Under the pieces are notes generated by a model. That model searched no databases. It was not told the DNA's origin and worked only from the letters and a program-made list of their open reading frames with translations. A DNA stretch of 64,000 bases, taken from positions 18,989,877 to 19,053,876 of the forward strand of contig NC_087066.1 in assembly GCF_963678635.1 (NCBI RefSeq). The letters are read 5' to 3'. A program made the position numbers and the translations under genes. This document shows positions 48,201 to 60,339 of this stretch, one piece after another. The stretch's first letter is position 1, and the number at the start of each line of letters is the position of its first letter. Source of the stretch: Symsagittifera roscoffensis. Its lineage: Eukaryota > Xenacoelomorpha > Acoela > Convolutidae.

Positions 48201-48900
48201 AAAGTGATAAGTTCTTGGAACCAAAAATTGATAGTTTCGCAGTAGGTAAACGGGTGAACAAATTAAGCGCAAAATCAGGTTTTTTCTTTCTAAAAACATG
48301 CCCTCAAGGTTGATTTTGGACAACACTCACTGTAGTTTTCAAGCAAAACTTTTTGAACAATAAAAACGAATAACCTCTATGAAAAAGTTGAAGCTTGGTT
48401 TCAAAGAAGTGCAAATTTTTTCTGGGTCTGTAAAAGCCAGTTTTCACCATCTGCACTAATATTTTAAAATTGCATGAAAATGTAAGAAACATTTCAAGTT
48501 ATTAAAGTTATCACCCTGAACGATTCAAATTTATTATTTTGAATGTATCAAAACGATTGAGCAATTTTCCCGCTTATTCAAGAGGTAGTTGACTCCGATG
48601 CAAAACATAATACAGATGCTGGAAACTGGCATTTTCAGACCCGGAAAAAACTGGTAAGCCCCTGCAATGAAACTTGATAATCTTTATAGAGGGTAGCTCT
48701 GAAACCTTGCTCAGGGGTCTGTAAAAATATTTAAACTCCCGGTGAAGTTTTTCAAAAATCATTCTTGAAAGCAGCTGTTTCAGAAACAAGCAAAAACCTG
48801 ATTGAGTGTTTCAACTTGTATCTAGTGTAGCTCTGAAAAATTGCTCTTGGTCACGTAGAAAATACGCTTGAAATAAAAAATTTTTGTCCGAAATCATGTT
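45300..48900. repeat. Diverged dispersed repeat cluster
   Basis: Two linked words recur with heavy divergence. AAACTGGCATTTTCAGACC followed by AAAACTGGTAAGCC is seen near 45402, 45665, 47245 and 48615. AGAGGGTAGCTCT or AGCTCTGATCATTT is seen near 45317, 45722, 47312, 48690 and 48830. Their repeated association suggests an old tandem or segmental amplification. No coding gene was recognised in the stretch. Confidence 0.4.
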
Positions 48901-50120
48901 TGAAAACAGGTTTTTTAGAAACCAGATCTTGCGATTAGTGTTGTCCACTAGCGTAGTTTTTGTACTTAAAAATTTTCTTCGACCATGAGAAAATTACCCA
49001 ATGAATATAGATTTTGCAAAGAATAAAATCAAATCTTACATATCAGTTGCTCCTATTTGTTTTTATTTTTCTCATAGGAAAGCGAATGCTTTTTTTGCCC
49101 AGGTCTTGAAAACTAATGAACCTTTTGTCATCATTTTTGATTTGATTACATTTGTTTTACTTTCATTAACATATTTTCTCTCAATTACACAGATTGCTCA
49201 AGAGTTCAAACTGGATATTTACTTACCAAAGATGAAGCATGATTCAATATTGAAGACCAATTCAATCATCATTTTTCTGGTAAACAAAATTTATTCTGAA
49301 AGTAAACAAAAATAAACCTCGATCATAAAAATATCAAAGGGTAATAAAGAATCAATTGAATATCAGTTTAACTATCATATGCAATTTATGTTTTCCCGAG
49401 TGTTTCTCATTTGAACTCGTATAGAGAGAAGAAACTTAGAATGCTTCAGGTGTTTTTCCCACTTAATTCTAGCAAAAAAAAAACACCTAGCCCTCTTGCA
49501 CTCTAATAATTAATAGTTTCGGTGTTATAAACTGGGGATGCAATAGATGCAGCACTAAGTGAGCTCAAGGGCTTTGCTTTTGTTTGTTTTAGAGCTTGAT
49601 ACATGGTTTACATTCCGTACCTTTTGTTGCGATTTGCTTTCATTTAAAAAAACAATAAATGACGTAGATGGTAGAAAAAAACTTCTTTATTTTCGAATTA
49701 ACGACAAAAAACCCTTGTACATTTTATTCAGCAATTTACGTGAATGTCTAAATAATTTCACCTGTCAAAAAAACTAAAGCCAATGAAAAATTCAAATTAC
49801 GTCTCAAGGTTTTTTGATTTGATGTCCTGTCGGCATTTTGTCCTTGGCCCACAAAGTTGATTTTTTAGTGGCCGTTTTCGTCAAACTTGAAATAAAAAAT
49901 TATAACCTCGTCCGTATCAACAGACATGTCATTGTTATTGTAACAAGCTTTTTCATAAGATGGGAAAACTTTTGCTGCTAAATTATATCGGCATGAGCTT
50001 GAATAGATCACACTGAACCTGCTTCCAAAACCAATATTATTTAAATGTATGTAAAGGAACATTAAGTTCACTGTTAAACGTTTACTCTACATATACCATG
50101 ACCAATAGTGTTCAGAAAAA
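48901..50120. other. Gene-poor DNA
   Basis: Contains a 104-codon plus-strand ORF (49001-49315), hydrophobic in the middle (FVLLSLTYFLSI), with no recognised family and AT-rich codons. Treated as unsupported. Confidence 0.3.
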
Positions 50121-50227
50121 TTGAAGTGTGAAATGTTTCAGCTGATAAATGCAGGCACACAAATCGCGCAGACAGACATTAAAGGTAAACTCACTCGACA
50201 AAGCGTATTTCCTGAGCTAGTCATAAG
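50121..50227 (+). repeat. 107-bp perfect direct repeat, copy 1
   Basis: Identical to 50693-50799 over all 107 bases (TTGAAGTGTG ... GCTAGTCATAAG). The absence of any difference in otherwise diverged DNA implies recent duplication or conversion. Confidence 0.9.
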
Positions 50228-50603
50228 TCAAACAAATGTCAAAAAAGTAGATTTTTCAAGCCGTTCAAAACATAAATTTTTGTAAATTACTTGCGTAAAT
50301 TGTTAAAAATTTGAGAGTACTGACTCCAGTAGTAGTTTCTTTTGTTAAACAAAATGAAAATATAGGTATCTCTACGTTTGTTTTGTACTGGGAAATTCCA
50401 GTACGGTTTTATCATAGATTCAGTTAATTTCAGCATAATTTTCGATAACTAAAACTATAATAAGCGCAAATTTTTGTAATAGTTATGCCAAATACGACTG
50501 AGATTTGACTTCTTGAGAAAACAAGTGAAGAAAAATACAAGTTGTAAGAGAATTTAATTTTTAAATTGTTTGTAACATACATGTCATTTTTTTTGACGAA
50601 ATT

Positions 50604-50690
50604 ATTGGAGTCGCACTGGATTATTGCTAAAAAATCAGGCACGTAAAATCAGGCACTGAACTTTTAGCAATTATCCAGTGCGACTCCAAT
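50604..50690. repeat. Hairpin-forming inverted repeat
   Basis: Arms 50604-50632 and 50662-50690 are 29 nt with one mismatch (ATTGGAGTCGCACTGGAT...). The 29-nt loop region holds ATCAGGCAC twice. It directly abuts the second copy of the 107-bp repeat. Confidence 0.88.
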
Positions 50691-50692
50691 AT

Positions 50693-50799
50693 TTGAAGTG
50701 TGAAATGTTTCAGCTGATAAATGCAGGCACACAAATCGCGCAGACAGACATTAAAGGTAAACTCACTCGACAAAGCGTATTTCCTGAGCTAGTCATAAG
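50693..50799 (+). repeat. 107-bp perfect direct repeat, copy 2
   Basis: Second identical copy, two bases after the hairpin's right arm; 465 bp separate the copies. Confidence 0.9.
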
Positions 50800-51979
50800 A
50801 GCTTAAAATATTGCAAACTTGAAAATCAATCCTTATACATAAAGAAAAATTATATTTCACGTATCTTTTTACATAAGAAAATTAAGAAAATTGCTCGGAA
50901 CAAGTTTCCTAATAAGTTACATCACCATACGGTTTGTGCCCTATTGCTCTCACATAACGTGAAACTATTTTGTATTCAAATTTAAACACCATTGAAGTAA
51001 CATTTTTTTGAATCAAAATAAGTCTAAGTTCAGCTATTTATTTGATGATTTTTGTGATCAAATAATATTTCGAGCTTCATAAACTCCGAAAAAACTTTAA
51101 GTTTCCTAATTTGTTCAATTGCCCTTATTGCATTTGAAAAAACCGTGAATTGCTGCTGATTGTCGCAAAATATTTATTTGAATTCCTGCTTAAGAGAACT
51201 TAAATTTTGTTGCTTGGCATTTCGTCGAAACATGTTTACACTTCTCAGCCGATTGAAGCAGGTTGCATACATATTTCTCTTTCTCTTATTAGAAGGAAAA
51301 TTTACCTTGCAAAATTTTTTCTGTTCACCACCAGAGAGAGTTTGTTTTGAACGGAAAAAATCTTCTTGTACATTTTGGCATGGAAATTTTCAGATAGATA
51401 TATTGCTATAATATTTAAACAAACAATTTTTCAAATATTTGCTATAGTTTTCAAACAAGTGAATGTAGACTATCTTTTTTGGGTCCTCTAGCCATTTTTG
51501 ATCATAATTTACCTGACAAGTCTGATTAAGAGTTTTTTCAGGAAAAACACTCAAAATCTGTTAGGGCTCAAGTTAGCTTACGTGGTGTGACTTTTGATTT
51601 CTTTTTCAAATCAGTTCATTTCCCTTGTTAAAAGCAAAAACAAAACTCCACTCATGTAAAACAAAAACGTAAAGATCGCGAAAAATTTTATCGAATTTTA
51701 GTTTCGAAACGGGTATTCAATTTTCAGATTTCCCAGAAAATAAATGTTTACTTATTTATCCAGTTTTCTCAACTTGAGTTATTTTTTTTTTCAAACAAAA
51801 TTGGTCATAAATTTTCTTAACAGTTCCAAGATCTCTAAAAGCATTTAATTTTCATATTTGAATTTGGAAAATTGAGACTTTTTCAGTAAAAAGGTCAATA
51901 TTTTTTCTGCTTACTTGCTTTAATTATCTCTTTTTCATATTTTTGGTGGCTATGTTATTGATCTTCGATTTGATTTTTT
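50800..51979. other. AT-rich spacer without recognised gene
   Basis: An 83-codon ORF at 51160-51411 shows no domain. Nothing else supported. Confidence 0.35.
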
Positions 51980-52195
51980 GGCTCTTTTCCAGTTTCCCCC
52001 CTTTCAAATTCATTACTGAAAAGTGTATTAAACGTTGTCATAATGCAATGAAATTTGGCGTGGTGAACAAATCGACAATTCTGAACAGATTTGTTCTTCA
52101 TACTTTACAGCGTAACATCACGCATTTAGCCGTAATAACACGTAAAACAAACATAAAACTCTGTATTTTGAAAGGGGGGGAACTGGAAAAGAGCC
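51980..52195 (+). mobile_element. 216-bp TIR element (MITE)
   Basis: Same family as 40299-40512 (GGCTCTTTTCCAGTTTCC ... GGAACTGGAAAAGAGCC). Target duplication GATTTTTT / GATTTTTC (51972-51979, 52196-52203), 7 of 8 identical. Confidence 0.85.
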
Positions 52196-54350
52196 GATTT
52201 TTCTTGACGATATATTCTCAAAAGCTGTTCCGTGTTTTATTAAAAATCAAGGACCTGGGTTGTATCCGTTTCAGAAAGTTTCAGTTTTAATGGTTTTAGG
52301 TGGACTGCATTTAAAAGGTAGAAGAACGCGTTTTTTTTTAACCATGTAGAGGGTTTTCGGGTATTTTCCATTAGTGTTCTTCAGTAACCAGATACTTAAA
52401 TAAAGAGAAATAATGAAAAAACACGAGTTTTATTATTCCCATATAATTCACAACTCTACGCAGCGCTCAAATCACTTTTATCAAAAACGAAGCGTTTTTA
52501 GGTAGGCATAAAAAACTGTACCAAATGGTTTACGCAGTTGTTCACAAGCTAAAATGCTTGGAAATTTTCAGTAAACATATTGAAATGTGAGCAACTGGTA
52601 TCAATTGATCAATATAAAGCCCATTCTAGCATCCTTTTTTATTTTTCTGCTTCCAATTTTTCTATTTTACAGACACTTTTTCATTTTGATTGCTAGCGAT
52701 GTTTTAATCAAAGCTCCATGAAAAAACAATGGTTTAAAGTGGAAATTTTTGAGTTGTTTTTATTGATACCAGTGCAAGGAGAGTAAAAAAAAAACTCGCA
52801 ACGGCCAAATTTTTTGTAAAAAAAATGAAATTCCGATGATCAGTTTTCAATTTCTAATCAAAAAATTTCGCATTGAAATTATTTAAAATTTTCTTCGAGA
52901 GTTGGAGTTTAGTTCAACAGTTGTACAGTTTAATAGCGTGTCAGTCGGAAACTGCTTTCTTGACCTATTTTGCTTCTCATAATTATTTTTTTTCAGTTTG
53001 AAATTATGAAAAAAAAACATTTGAGATCTTCATTTGAAGCTTGGATATGAGTTTTGAGAAACGCTTATTGCAAAAACCATGCTTTTTTCATTTTTTAGGG
53101 AATCAAAACATCAAAACTCCAAATTGAGATGTTAAATTTGTTTTCCGACTTTCTTGTCAACAGACTTTCTTGTCAACAGATTAGATTTTTAACTGTCTTC
53201 AGTCATTTTCAGTATGGTGCAATTTTATTGGTTCAATTTCAGCAAAAAAAAATTAGGTCGACTTTGCTCAACCTAGCTTAGATGTCAATCAATTCTCTTG
53301 ACCAAAATTCCTATGTTTTGACGACTTCATTTTTTTGGATTTAAAAAATAAGTGTATTTTCTGTTTGAAGCCCCAGCAGTCTCGGATATGTTTTAAAGAC
53401 TCAACAAAAAAGTCTAAAAATGCTCTAGTACTTAATGCTTTAATGAATGCAGTTAGGTATACATGCACTTTTTGAGTTCATTGGAAATATATCTGCTAAA
53501 AGTTACGTAAATAGCATCCTTCAAATACCAATGTGGAAAGGGAGCCAAAAACATGAATGAAGTCCAGTTTGAAAGTGGAATTTAGTTTATAGATTTTCCA
53601 GCAGAACATAATCTTTAACCCTTGATCGTTTTCTCAAGTTGTGTTAATTATTTCAGGAAAGCTTCAACCAAAAATTGTTCTAGAAAATCAAAGACTTTTG
53701 AATCCATCAACTTTTTTCTTCTTCTTTTTTCTTTTTTCTTGCGCTCATTATTCTTTTTCAACTATCAATTAGCTGTGTTTTAAGTTCAATAAAATTGTAT
53801 GTTTGTCAAACTTACTTTAATCAATCTATACTCTGATTGATTTTTACGGAAATTGAATCATTTGATGATTATCTCCTACAAGTTCAAATCTTAAAACAAT
53901 TTTTTGACACTTATTTTCGAGAACTTACACGAAGTTTTTCACTTGTTAGTTTTACTTTTGCTGCCACATATGCTAGGCTATTGAAGTGAAGATATAAGTA
54001 TGAGTAAGTATACGTATGATAAAATTTCGATGAAAAATGTTTTCTTTTGATAACGCTATGATGAACAGTAGCTTTTGATAACAGCATGAAATTTAAACGA
54101 AAGCAAGTAAGAGTAAAAATTTAAAAATTAGAAACATCAAGGTTAAAAAAATTTTCAAACAACGTCAGCGTATATCATCGAACTAGTCACAAAAAAATCA
54201 TAAAGTCAATAACTAAAAAACTTTTTTATTCTCAGGGAGAGACTTTTTTCTTTATATTTATATTTTTTGAACTCATTTATTGAGAATTTTGGCTAGTTTT
54301 GTCCTAGTTCTGAAATGTTTTTTGTTAAAGTTTATTCAACTTTGAGATTT
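52196..54350. other. AT-rich spacer
   Basis: No gene recognised. A 16-bp word ACTTTCTTGTCAACAG is tandemly doubled at 53147-53178. Confidence 0.35.
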
Positions 54351-54437
54351 TTTGTATGCTTCAGAAATCTCAGCGCGCAAACAAAATGAACACTCGGGTA
54401 CGTTTTTGTCACATCCTACTGCTGACACAACTTTTAG

Positions 54438-55681
54438 ATGCGGGCCTCAATCTCCATGCCAGTGCTCTGTGTCAAAAACTAATCCCGACTCACTCACTGT
54501 AGAATATTGTCCAAAAAAAATTCGCGGATGGTAATTTCCGGTATTGTTGCAAAAAAAATTATTTCCAAAAAGCTGCAATGGTTGAAAACAATGAATTTAT
54601 TGAATATGAAATAGCCAATAACACCTTCGTCGAGATTGTAGACTTCAGAGATGACCCTCATGCTCAAATTGAGCTGTTTTTGTTCAGAATCGTTTTTATC
54701 AATAATTCCAATCTTATCTTAACAGACAGACAGAGTGAGGCTGGGTCAAAATTATATGCCATCGAATTCAAAGAGGTAATTTTTTGCAGCTACGGCGTTA
54801 AAAAAGTAATAGATATTGCATTCTGGACAGATAACCTAACATTCTACAATCTTGATCAGTTTAGCATGAATTTTTCTGAAAACGAGCAAAAATCGCCATT
54901 CGTTTTTTTAGGAACAAAAAATTTTCTGATTTACGGCAAAATGTCTGATATTTATTTGCCAACTTATATGCATTACGAAATAATATTATTTCAAAATGTC
55001 GAAAGTGCATCAGGAACTGAGTTGCTGAAAAACAATTTCTTGCGACAGACAAAGGTTGAAAATTTAGTATTTCAAAACAGTATACATGCTACGTTACCGG
55101 TATCTTTCCCCACTGGGTTCAGCGATGAGTATTGGAATTCAGATTACCATGCAAAACTTTCACTTGACGTATGGAACATGCAGAAGGGAACCTTTAGTAA
55201 AAATAAATTGACACTCTTTAGAGAATTAAACGGAATTCTTTTAGACAAGGCAAAGCGTGAAGCTTTAAGTCCTGATTCGAATGCTGACTTGTGTTCAATT
55301 TTCTGCATACGTGGTACTACACCGCCACATATCTGCAGTAAATGCACCAATGACATAGAGAAAAAGACTTGTGCAATCTGCGTTAAAAACAAAGCTGAAA
55401 CATCTGAATCTGCAAAAACATTTATAAATGTTTGTCATCTTCAAAACTTATCTGTGATAAATGGTCCAAAAAGTTTATCAGACAATCCCGGTTATATGAT
55501 CCAACCAAAGCCTCCATTGAACGAGGAAAGTAGTACAGCCACGGATTTTTGTAGTACCTCATCGGAAAAAGACGAACAACCTACTGTGTCAACGAGGGGG
55601 AAAAATCTGGTCGCAATTTATATATTGTTTGGAGCTTTCTTCCGCACTGTAGCTGGAGACAATTGCCAAGTTTTAATCTGA
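54438..55681 (+). CDS. Unrecognised Cys-containing protein with LRR-cap-like start and C-terminal hydrophobic segment
   Basis: The main ORF from the ATG at 54578 has 367 codons. Upstream, a frame running to 54534 holds CGPQSPCQCSV and LTVEYC, the C-x5-C-x-C...C pattern of an LRR N-terminal cap. The two frames are offset by one base at a run of eight A (54513-54520); seven would make them continuous. So the gene probably begins upstream, with an acceptor such as CAACTTTTAG|A at 54437, and either carries a frameshift or an indel error. Residues 1-225 of the ATG ORF have irregular LRR-like hydrophobic spacing. Then follow DLCSIFC, ICSKC and CAIC, a Ser/Glu-rich stretch, and a hydrophobic segment (VAIYILFGAFF) seven residues before DNCQVLI at the end. 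AATAAA follows at 55699. Probably a surface or secreted protein; family not recognised. Confidence 0.6.
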
Positions 55682-55698
55682 AGTGCTGATGAGAGCCA

Positions 55699-55704
55699 AA
55701 TAAA
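55699..55704 (+). terminator. Polyadenylation signal candidate
   Basis: AATAAA 18 bases after the stop codon of the 367-codon ORF; a second AATAAA-type word lies near 55826. Confidence 0.45.
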
Positions 55705-56789
55705 ATGAAAGCCAACTAGAAAGAATGTAAACCTAATTTAGAGAGTTTTTTATAAAAACGCGAAGAAAATCACAAAAAAAAAACGACGGATCAAATCCAA
55801 ATGTAAAAAGAACATTTAATCGCAAAAATAAACTAGTTGGAGCAACTCAAAACAGTATAACTGAATCTGTACAAAAATTAAAGTGAGGTAAGTAAATTCA
55901 ATTTTTCCAGTATGCATTACTTTCATAAATTTAATTAACTATTAAAATAATCATTAAACAAAGACAGATCTCTATTTGTTCATTTGCAAGAATAATTATA
56001 CCCAGAAAAGTTTTCATTATATGATTTTTTCTTTTCAAAAATTGCTTAAGGAGGCTGTTTTTGAAAATAAGAAAGTAGTTCCATGATAAGACTTAGCAAA
56101 AACTTTTAATTTTCCTCTCTTGATATCAGAAAAATGTAAAATTAGCTTGAAAAAAGTGCTTATGGTACATTGAGGTGGAGTTATGGCTGAAAAAAAAATC
56201 ACAAATCGATTGATACTGTCAATGGCAAATCTGTCATTTCTCAGATTTCAACTAAGCAAAGACATTACGAGGCCTAGGTATGCTTTTATTGCACATGCGG
56301 ATTTGCTGGTTTTGGACTGTGAAATGCTGTCACGAACTCCGTAATAGGAGCTAAATCTTGTTAATTTTTTTGCTGCTTTGCTGCTGTTACTGGGGACGCC
56401 GTAACCAAGAGCTAAAACAAGGGCTCCGGAATCAGAGTCTCCTGAAATTTTTCGGCCTTCGCTTTAAATTGTCGGTACACAAACCGTTGGGGGTAAAAAA
56501 TTTGTATCAAAAAAGTCAATATATGTATGAGGATATACCAAAATTAATCACTATAGTATGTTAAAAAAACATATTCAATCACTAAGGACCAAAATGGTTT
56601 CTTGACAAGGATAACCGGTTACTTTGCAAGTAGCAGAGAATGTTCCGACCAGTCCTATAAAATTACTACAATTTTAATTTTCCAAATTAGTATCCATTTT
56701 CGGCGTGGTGTAATTAAGGAATCTGAGCAAAAAAAGTAGAGTTTAGGCATTTTTGTCAGTCATTGTAAAATATGTTAATTTACCTTTCC
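55705..56789. other. Downstream flank, member of the tandem unit
   Basis: Contains blocks (GAGGCTGTTTTTGAAAA; TCATTTCTCAGATTTCAAC; GTCAATATATGTATGAGG) that recur after the paralogue at 57332 and again around 60350-60850. The duplicated unit therefore included gene plus about 1 kb of downstream DNA. Confidence 0.5.
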
Positions 56790-57332
56790 CCACTGGACAG
56801 AACGATCAGTAATAGAATTCAGATAACAATGCAAATTTTGCTTTTGACGTACGGAACTTCTAGTAAAAAAATAAATTGACCTTTTTTTAAAGAAATAAAC
56901 GGAATTCTTTTAGAAAAGGCAAAGCGTGAAGCTTTAAGTTCTGATTCGAATTAGGATTTGTGTTCAGTTTCTTCCATTTTTGATACTACGCCGCCACATA
57001 TTTGCACTAAGTGCACCAGTGACATAGCCAAAGAGACTTGTGCAATCTGCGTCAAAAACAAAGCTGAAGCATCTGAATCTGCTGAGTTATTTAAAATTGT
57101 TTGTTACACTCATAATATATCGGCGATTATTTGTCCAAAAATTGTCTCTGACAATCCTGGATATAGTAGCCTACCAAAGCCACTATCGACCATGGAAAGT
57201 AGTACCCTCAATGATCTCATCGAAAATTACAAAAAAACCTACTGCATCAACGAGAGAAAATTAGTTTTTGCTTGTATTGTAGCTTTCATTTTTAATCTAG
57301 CTTGTGGAGACAATTGCAAACTCTTATTCTAA
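56790..57332 (+). pseudogene. Broken tandem paralogue of the 54438-55681 gene
   Basis: Matches the 3' half of the upstream gene, starting near CCTTTCCCCACTGG (55105 in the gene). TAG replaces the Ala codon after DSN at about 56952, and an A-run indel lies near 56865-56895. The final 124 codons (56958-57332) stay open and keep PPHICTKC, CAICVKNKAE, SDNPGY and the hydrophobic end with GDNCKLLF. The upstream half is missing. The conserved Cys blocks support that the family was once under selection. Confidence 0.75.
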
Positions 57333-58306
57333 AGTGCTGATGAGCGAAAACTGGAACGAAAGCCAACTGAAAGAGACGTACCAAAAAAAGATGGACCATA
57401 TATTAAAGCAAAAATCAAATATAATTGCAAAAAAAACTTGGAGCAAAACATTATTACTTAATGAAAATTGATAGCTCAAGAAAGCTAGGTCAAGAAAAGA
57501 TCCTTAACAGTTTGCTGGTTAGAAACTGTTGAAAACATGGTTTACCTTTTGTTGGGCTGATATCACAACTGAAAATTATAAAAATTTGAATTGATTGTTG
57601 TAATTTGAATAAGCTTATCATTCAAAAAAGATTGAACTCTTTTTGTTTATTTGGAATGACAAATAAACGCAGAAAAAAGACCTAAAGACTATTTTCTTTT
57701 CAAAATTTTTTATGAGGCTGTTTTTAAGGCTGGTGAAGCAGTTTCTTAGCAAATATTTTGAAATTTCCTTTCTTGCTAAGAATAGGCGAGAAGTTTCAAA
57801 TTTGTTCTCTCATTCGGCTATCAGAAAACTGTGAAATTAGGTGAAAAAAACGCTAAAGGTCAATTTCTACATTGAGGTACAATTATTGCTGAAAAAAGTT
57901 CTGAAGTTGATTGGTATTTTCTTTGGCAAAAATGTCATTTCTCAGATTTCAACAAAGCAAATACATTACGAGGGCTAGATGTGCTTTTATTTCTGTAACA
58001 GCATCTAATTTTTTTGAAGTTTTTTGCTGCCTTGCTGCTGTAGCTGGGGGTTTGCTGGCCAAGAAAAAAAACGAGGATAGTGGAATCGGCGATGACCTAA
58101 ATAATGACTAGTTTTTCGGATTTGGAGTGAACTTTTTACATTGCAGTTGCAAATCCCGAAGAATCTGCGGTTGACCAGGTACGAACTCTGTTTTTTAGAC
58201 AATCGAAAAATCTTTTGTCATAAAAGTTGTTTTTTTTTGCTATATAATTGTTCTCTGGACTTTGACAGTACAAATTTAAACATTAGGTTAATGAAATTTA
58301 TTATTG
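57333..58306. other. Downstream flank of the paralogue
   Basis: Resembles 55682-56570 (shared AAGTGCTGATGAG after the stop, GAGGCTGTTTTTAA, TCATTTCTCAGATTTCAAC). A 66-codon ORF at 57911-58111 is within this repeat and is not conserved in the other copies. Confidence 0.45.
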
Positions 58307-59508
58307 TTCCGACTTTCGATACGAAAGTAACGGAATATTTGTGCTCGGGTGGGTTTTTTTTTCTTCAGACAAATTTCGACTTTTTAACTAGCTATTTTTG
58401 ACGGAATTTTTTCTTATATCATTCAAAAGGTTTTGTTGCTATGAGCTTAAATTTGATAAGATATTTCAGCTGTGATTATTTTTCGTAAAGTTATGGGGGT
58501 TTAAAGATTGCCATTTTGGCCAATTTGGGACAATTAACGCGCGATATATATCGAGCTATTAACGCGTAGACGAGATTTAATCCGTCTTAGAAATCATTCC
58601 AAATTGGTTCAAGGAAGTTTATATGCCTTAATTGAATTTTTAATAGGAGCAAAATCTATCACTTAGTACTTATTATGACGTGTGGGGGATGATTTTTAAA
58701 AAAAAAATCAAATTTTAAAAAAAAAATTCATTTTTTTCAATTACATATAATTTTTTTATATTATTACTGCTCCATAAAACTTAAAAAGCAGTCGGGACAT
58801 TCAGGGCTTCGCCCTGAGACGAGTAGTCTTGTTTCTCTATTATTTTCAGATTGAACTACCAATGAAAACTTTCGTTTGTCAACCTAAATTGTCAAGGTAC
58901 AAACAGTCGGGGCTACAAATGTGTATCAAATAAGTCAACAGAAGCATAAGGATATACATAATTTCATCATTATAATACATAAAAGGTATATTTATCTCCG
59001 AGAGCCAAACAAACTTCTTCAAAGGACAACATTCAGCATATACCAGGAACGAGATGTTGAGTATGTCGTAAATATGTAGGCACTTGAAGAATATCTATTA
59101 TTCTGGAAAGCTATAAAGAAATCGGTCAAAAATGATAGCATCATGCCAACTGCTTTTATTGAAAGTTTGAATTGAAAAAAAAATTTGAGGAAGCAGATTT
59201 ATGTCCCATACGAAATGTTTAATGGAATTGAGCAAGCTGGATCACGACACGGTTGAGCATGTGAAAAACAAACTGAGAACAAGACTGCTCGTATCAGAGT
59301 GAAGCCCTGAATGTTCCGTTCTTTAAAACCACATAACTTTACAAAAAGATCAGAGGTAAAATATCTCTTCAAATTTAAGCTCATAATAGTTTTCGAATTA
59401 TATTTGAAAAATCCGTCAATAACGGCTAGTTAAAAAGTCGACATTTGTCTGAAGAAAAAATCCATCCCGAGCACAAATATTCCGTTACTTTCGTTACGAA
59501 AGTCGGAA
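58307..59508. mobile_element. Foldback element with ~200-bp inverted arms
   Basis: 58307-58512 and 59317-59508 are inverted copies starting TTCCGACTTTCG and running through GTAACGGAATATTTGTGCTC and GAGCTTAAATTTGA. A further inverted block (CATTCAGGGCTTC...GTCTTGTT) lies at 58798-58835 and 59277-59312; the left arm carries about 275 extra bases between the two blocks. No transposase ORF. The target site is unclear. Confidence 0.7.
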
Positions 59509-60339
59509 AAAAAAACCAATCTGATTCTGTTTAAATTCGTTGATGCTGAAAGTCAGAATTAATTGAGCAAATGCTTAGTATAACCATCTGTCTGGCCTAC
59601 CATTGTTTACTTTTAAAAAAAACTGCTGAATGTTCGTTTTCCTAAAACATCGAACTAAAACAAGTTGATCTCAGAAAAACCGAAACTGAAACCAGAAATC
59701 ATGAAACGTTTCCGTTTTGGTTTGTTGAAGGATATGTTAAAACAGTGAACAAGCTCTTTGCCAGTTTAATTGAAAAACGTTGCGTCGAAACGATTGAAGT
59801 CCACGGCAAAGCAGAAAACACGAAGAGAAGGAAAAGGAGTGGGTATACGCCATAAAAGGGGACATAAGCGAAGTTTTAAAATAATTCGTGGAACCAAAAG
59901 TTTTTGATTGTCGATAAAAAGTGTCGGTAGATAAAAGTTTGGGGCTAGAAAACTGTAGCAAATAAATCGGCCAGGTTTTCATAGACCGCAACAATGGGAT
60001 CGAAGTCAATGAGGGTCTATATCTCTGGTTTTTCTGAGGTTCCAGTGGTATTTTTTGTCAATCCCAGCCTTTATCTAGCCTGTTGGTTTTTTAAAATCTT
60101 CTCTTTTTAAGCTATCTGAAAATTGTGCAATAATGTCAAAAAAGTTTTGGGCCCTTTTTTTTCAAAGCCACGACAAAGAAGTCACGAAAAACAAACTTGG
60201 TCCTCATGAAACCTCTCTTACACCGTAAGTTTGATGCTTATGTGAGATGGGGCAAGAAAAGAACCGTATTTTGAGTCAAGCTCTACCTTGAGGTACTAGT
60301 TTGCTGCAAAATAGTTTGTCTCAATTAGTTGATTGGTAT
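59509..60339. other. Spacer with weak tandem-unit similarity
   Basis: A block near 59920-59970 (GTCGGTAGATAAAAGTTTGGGGCTAG) resembles 56470-56500 and 60785-60815, indicating another decayed copy of the downstream flank. No gene seen. Confidence 0.35.
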
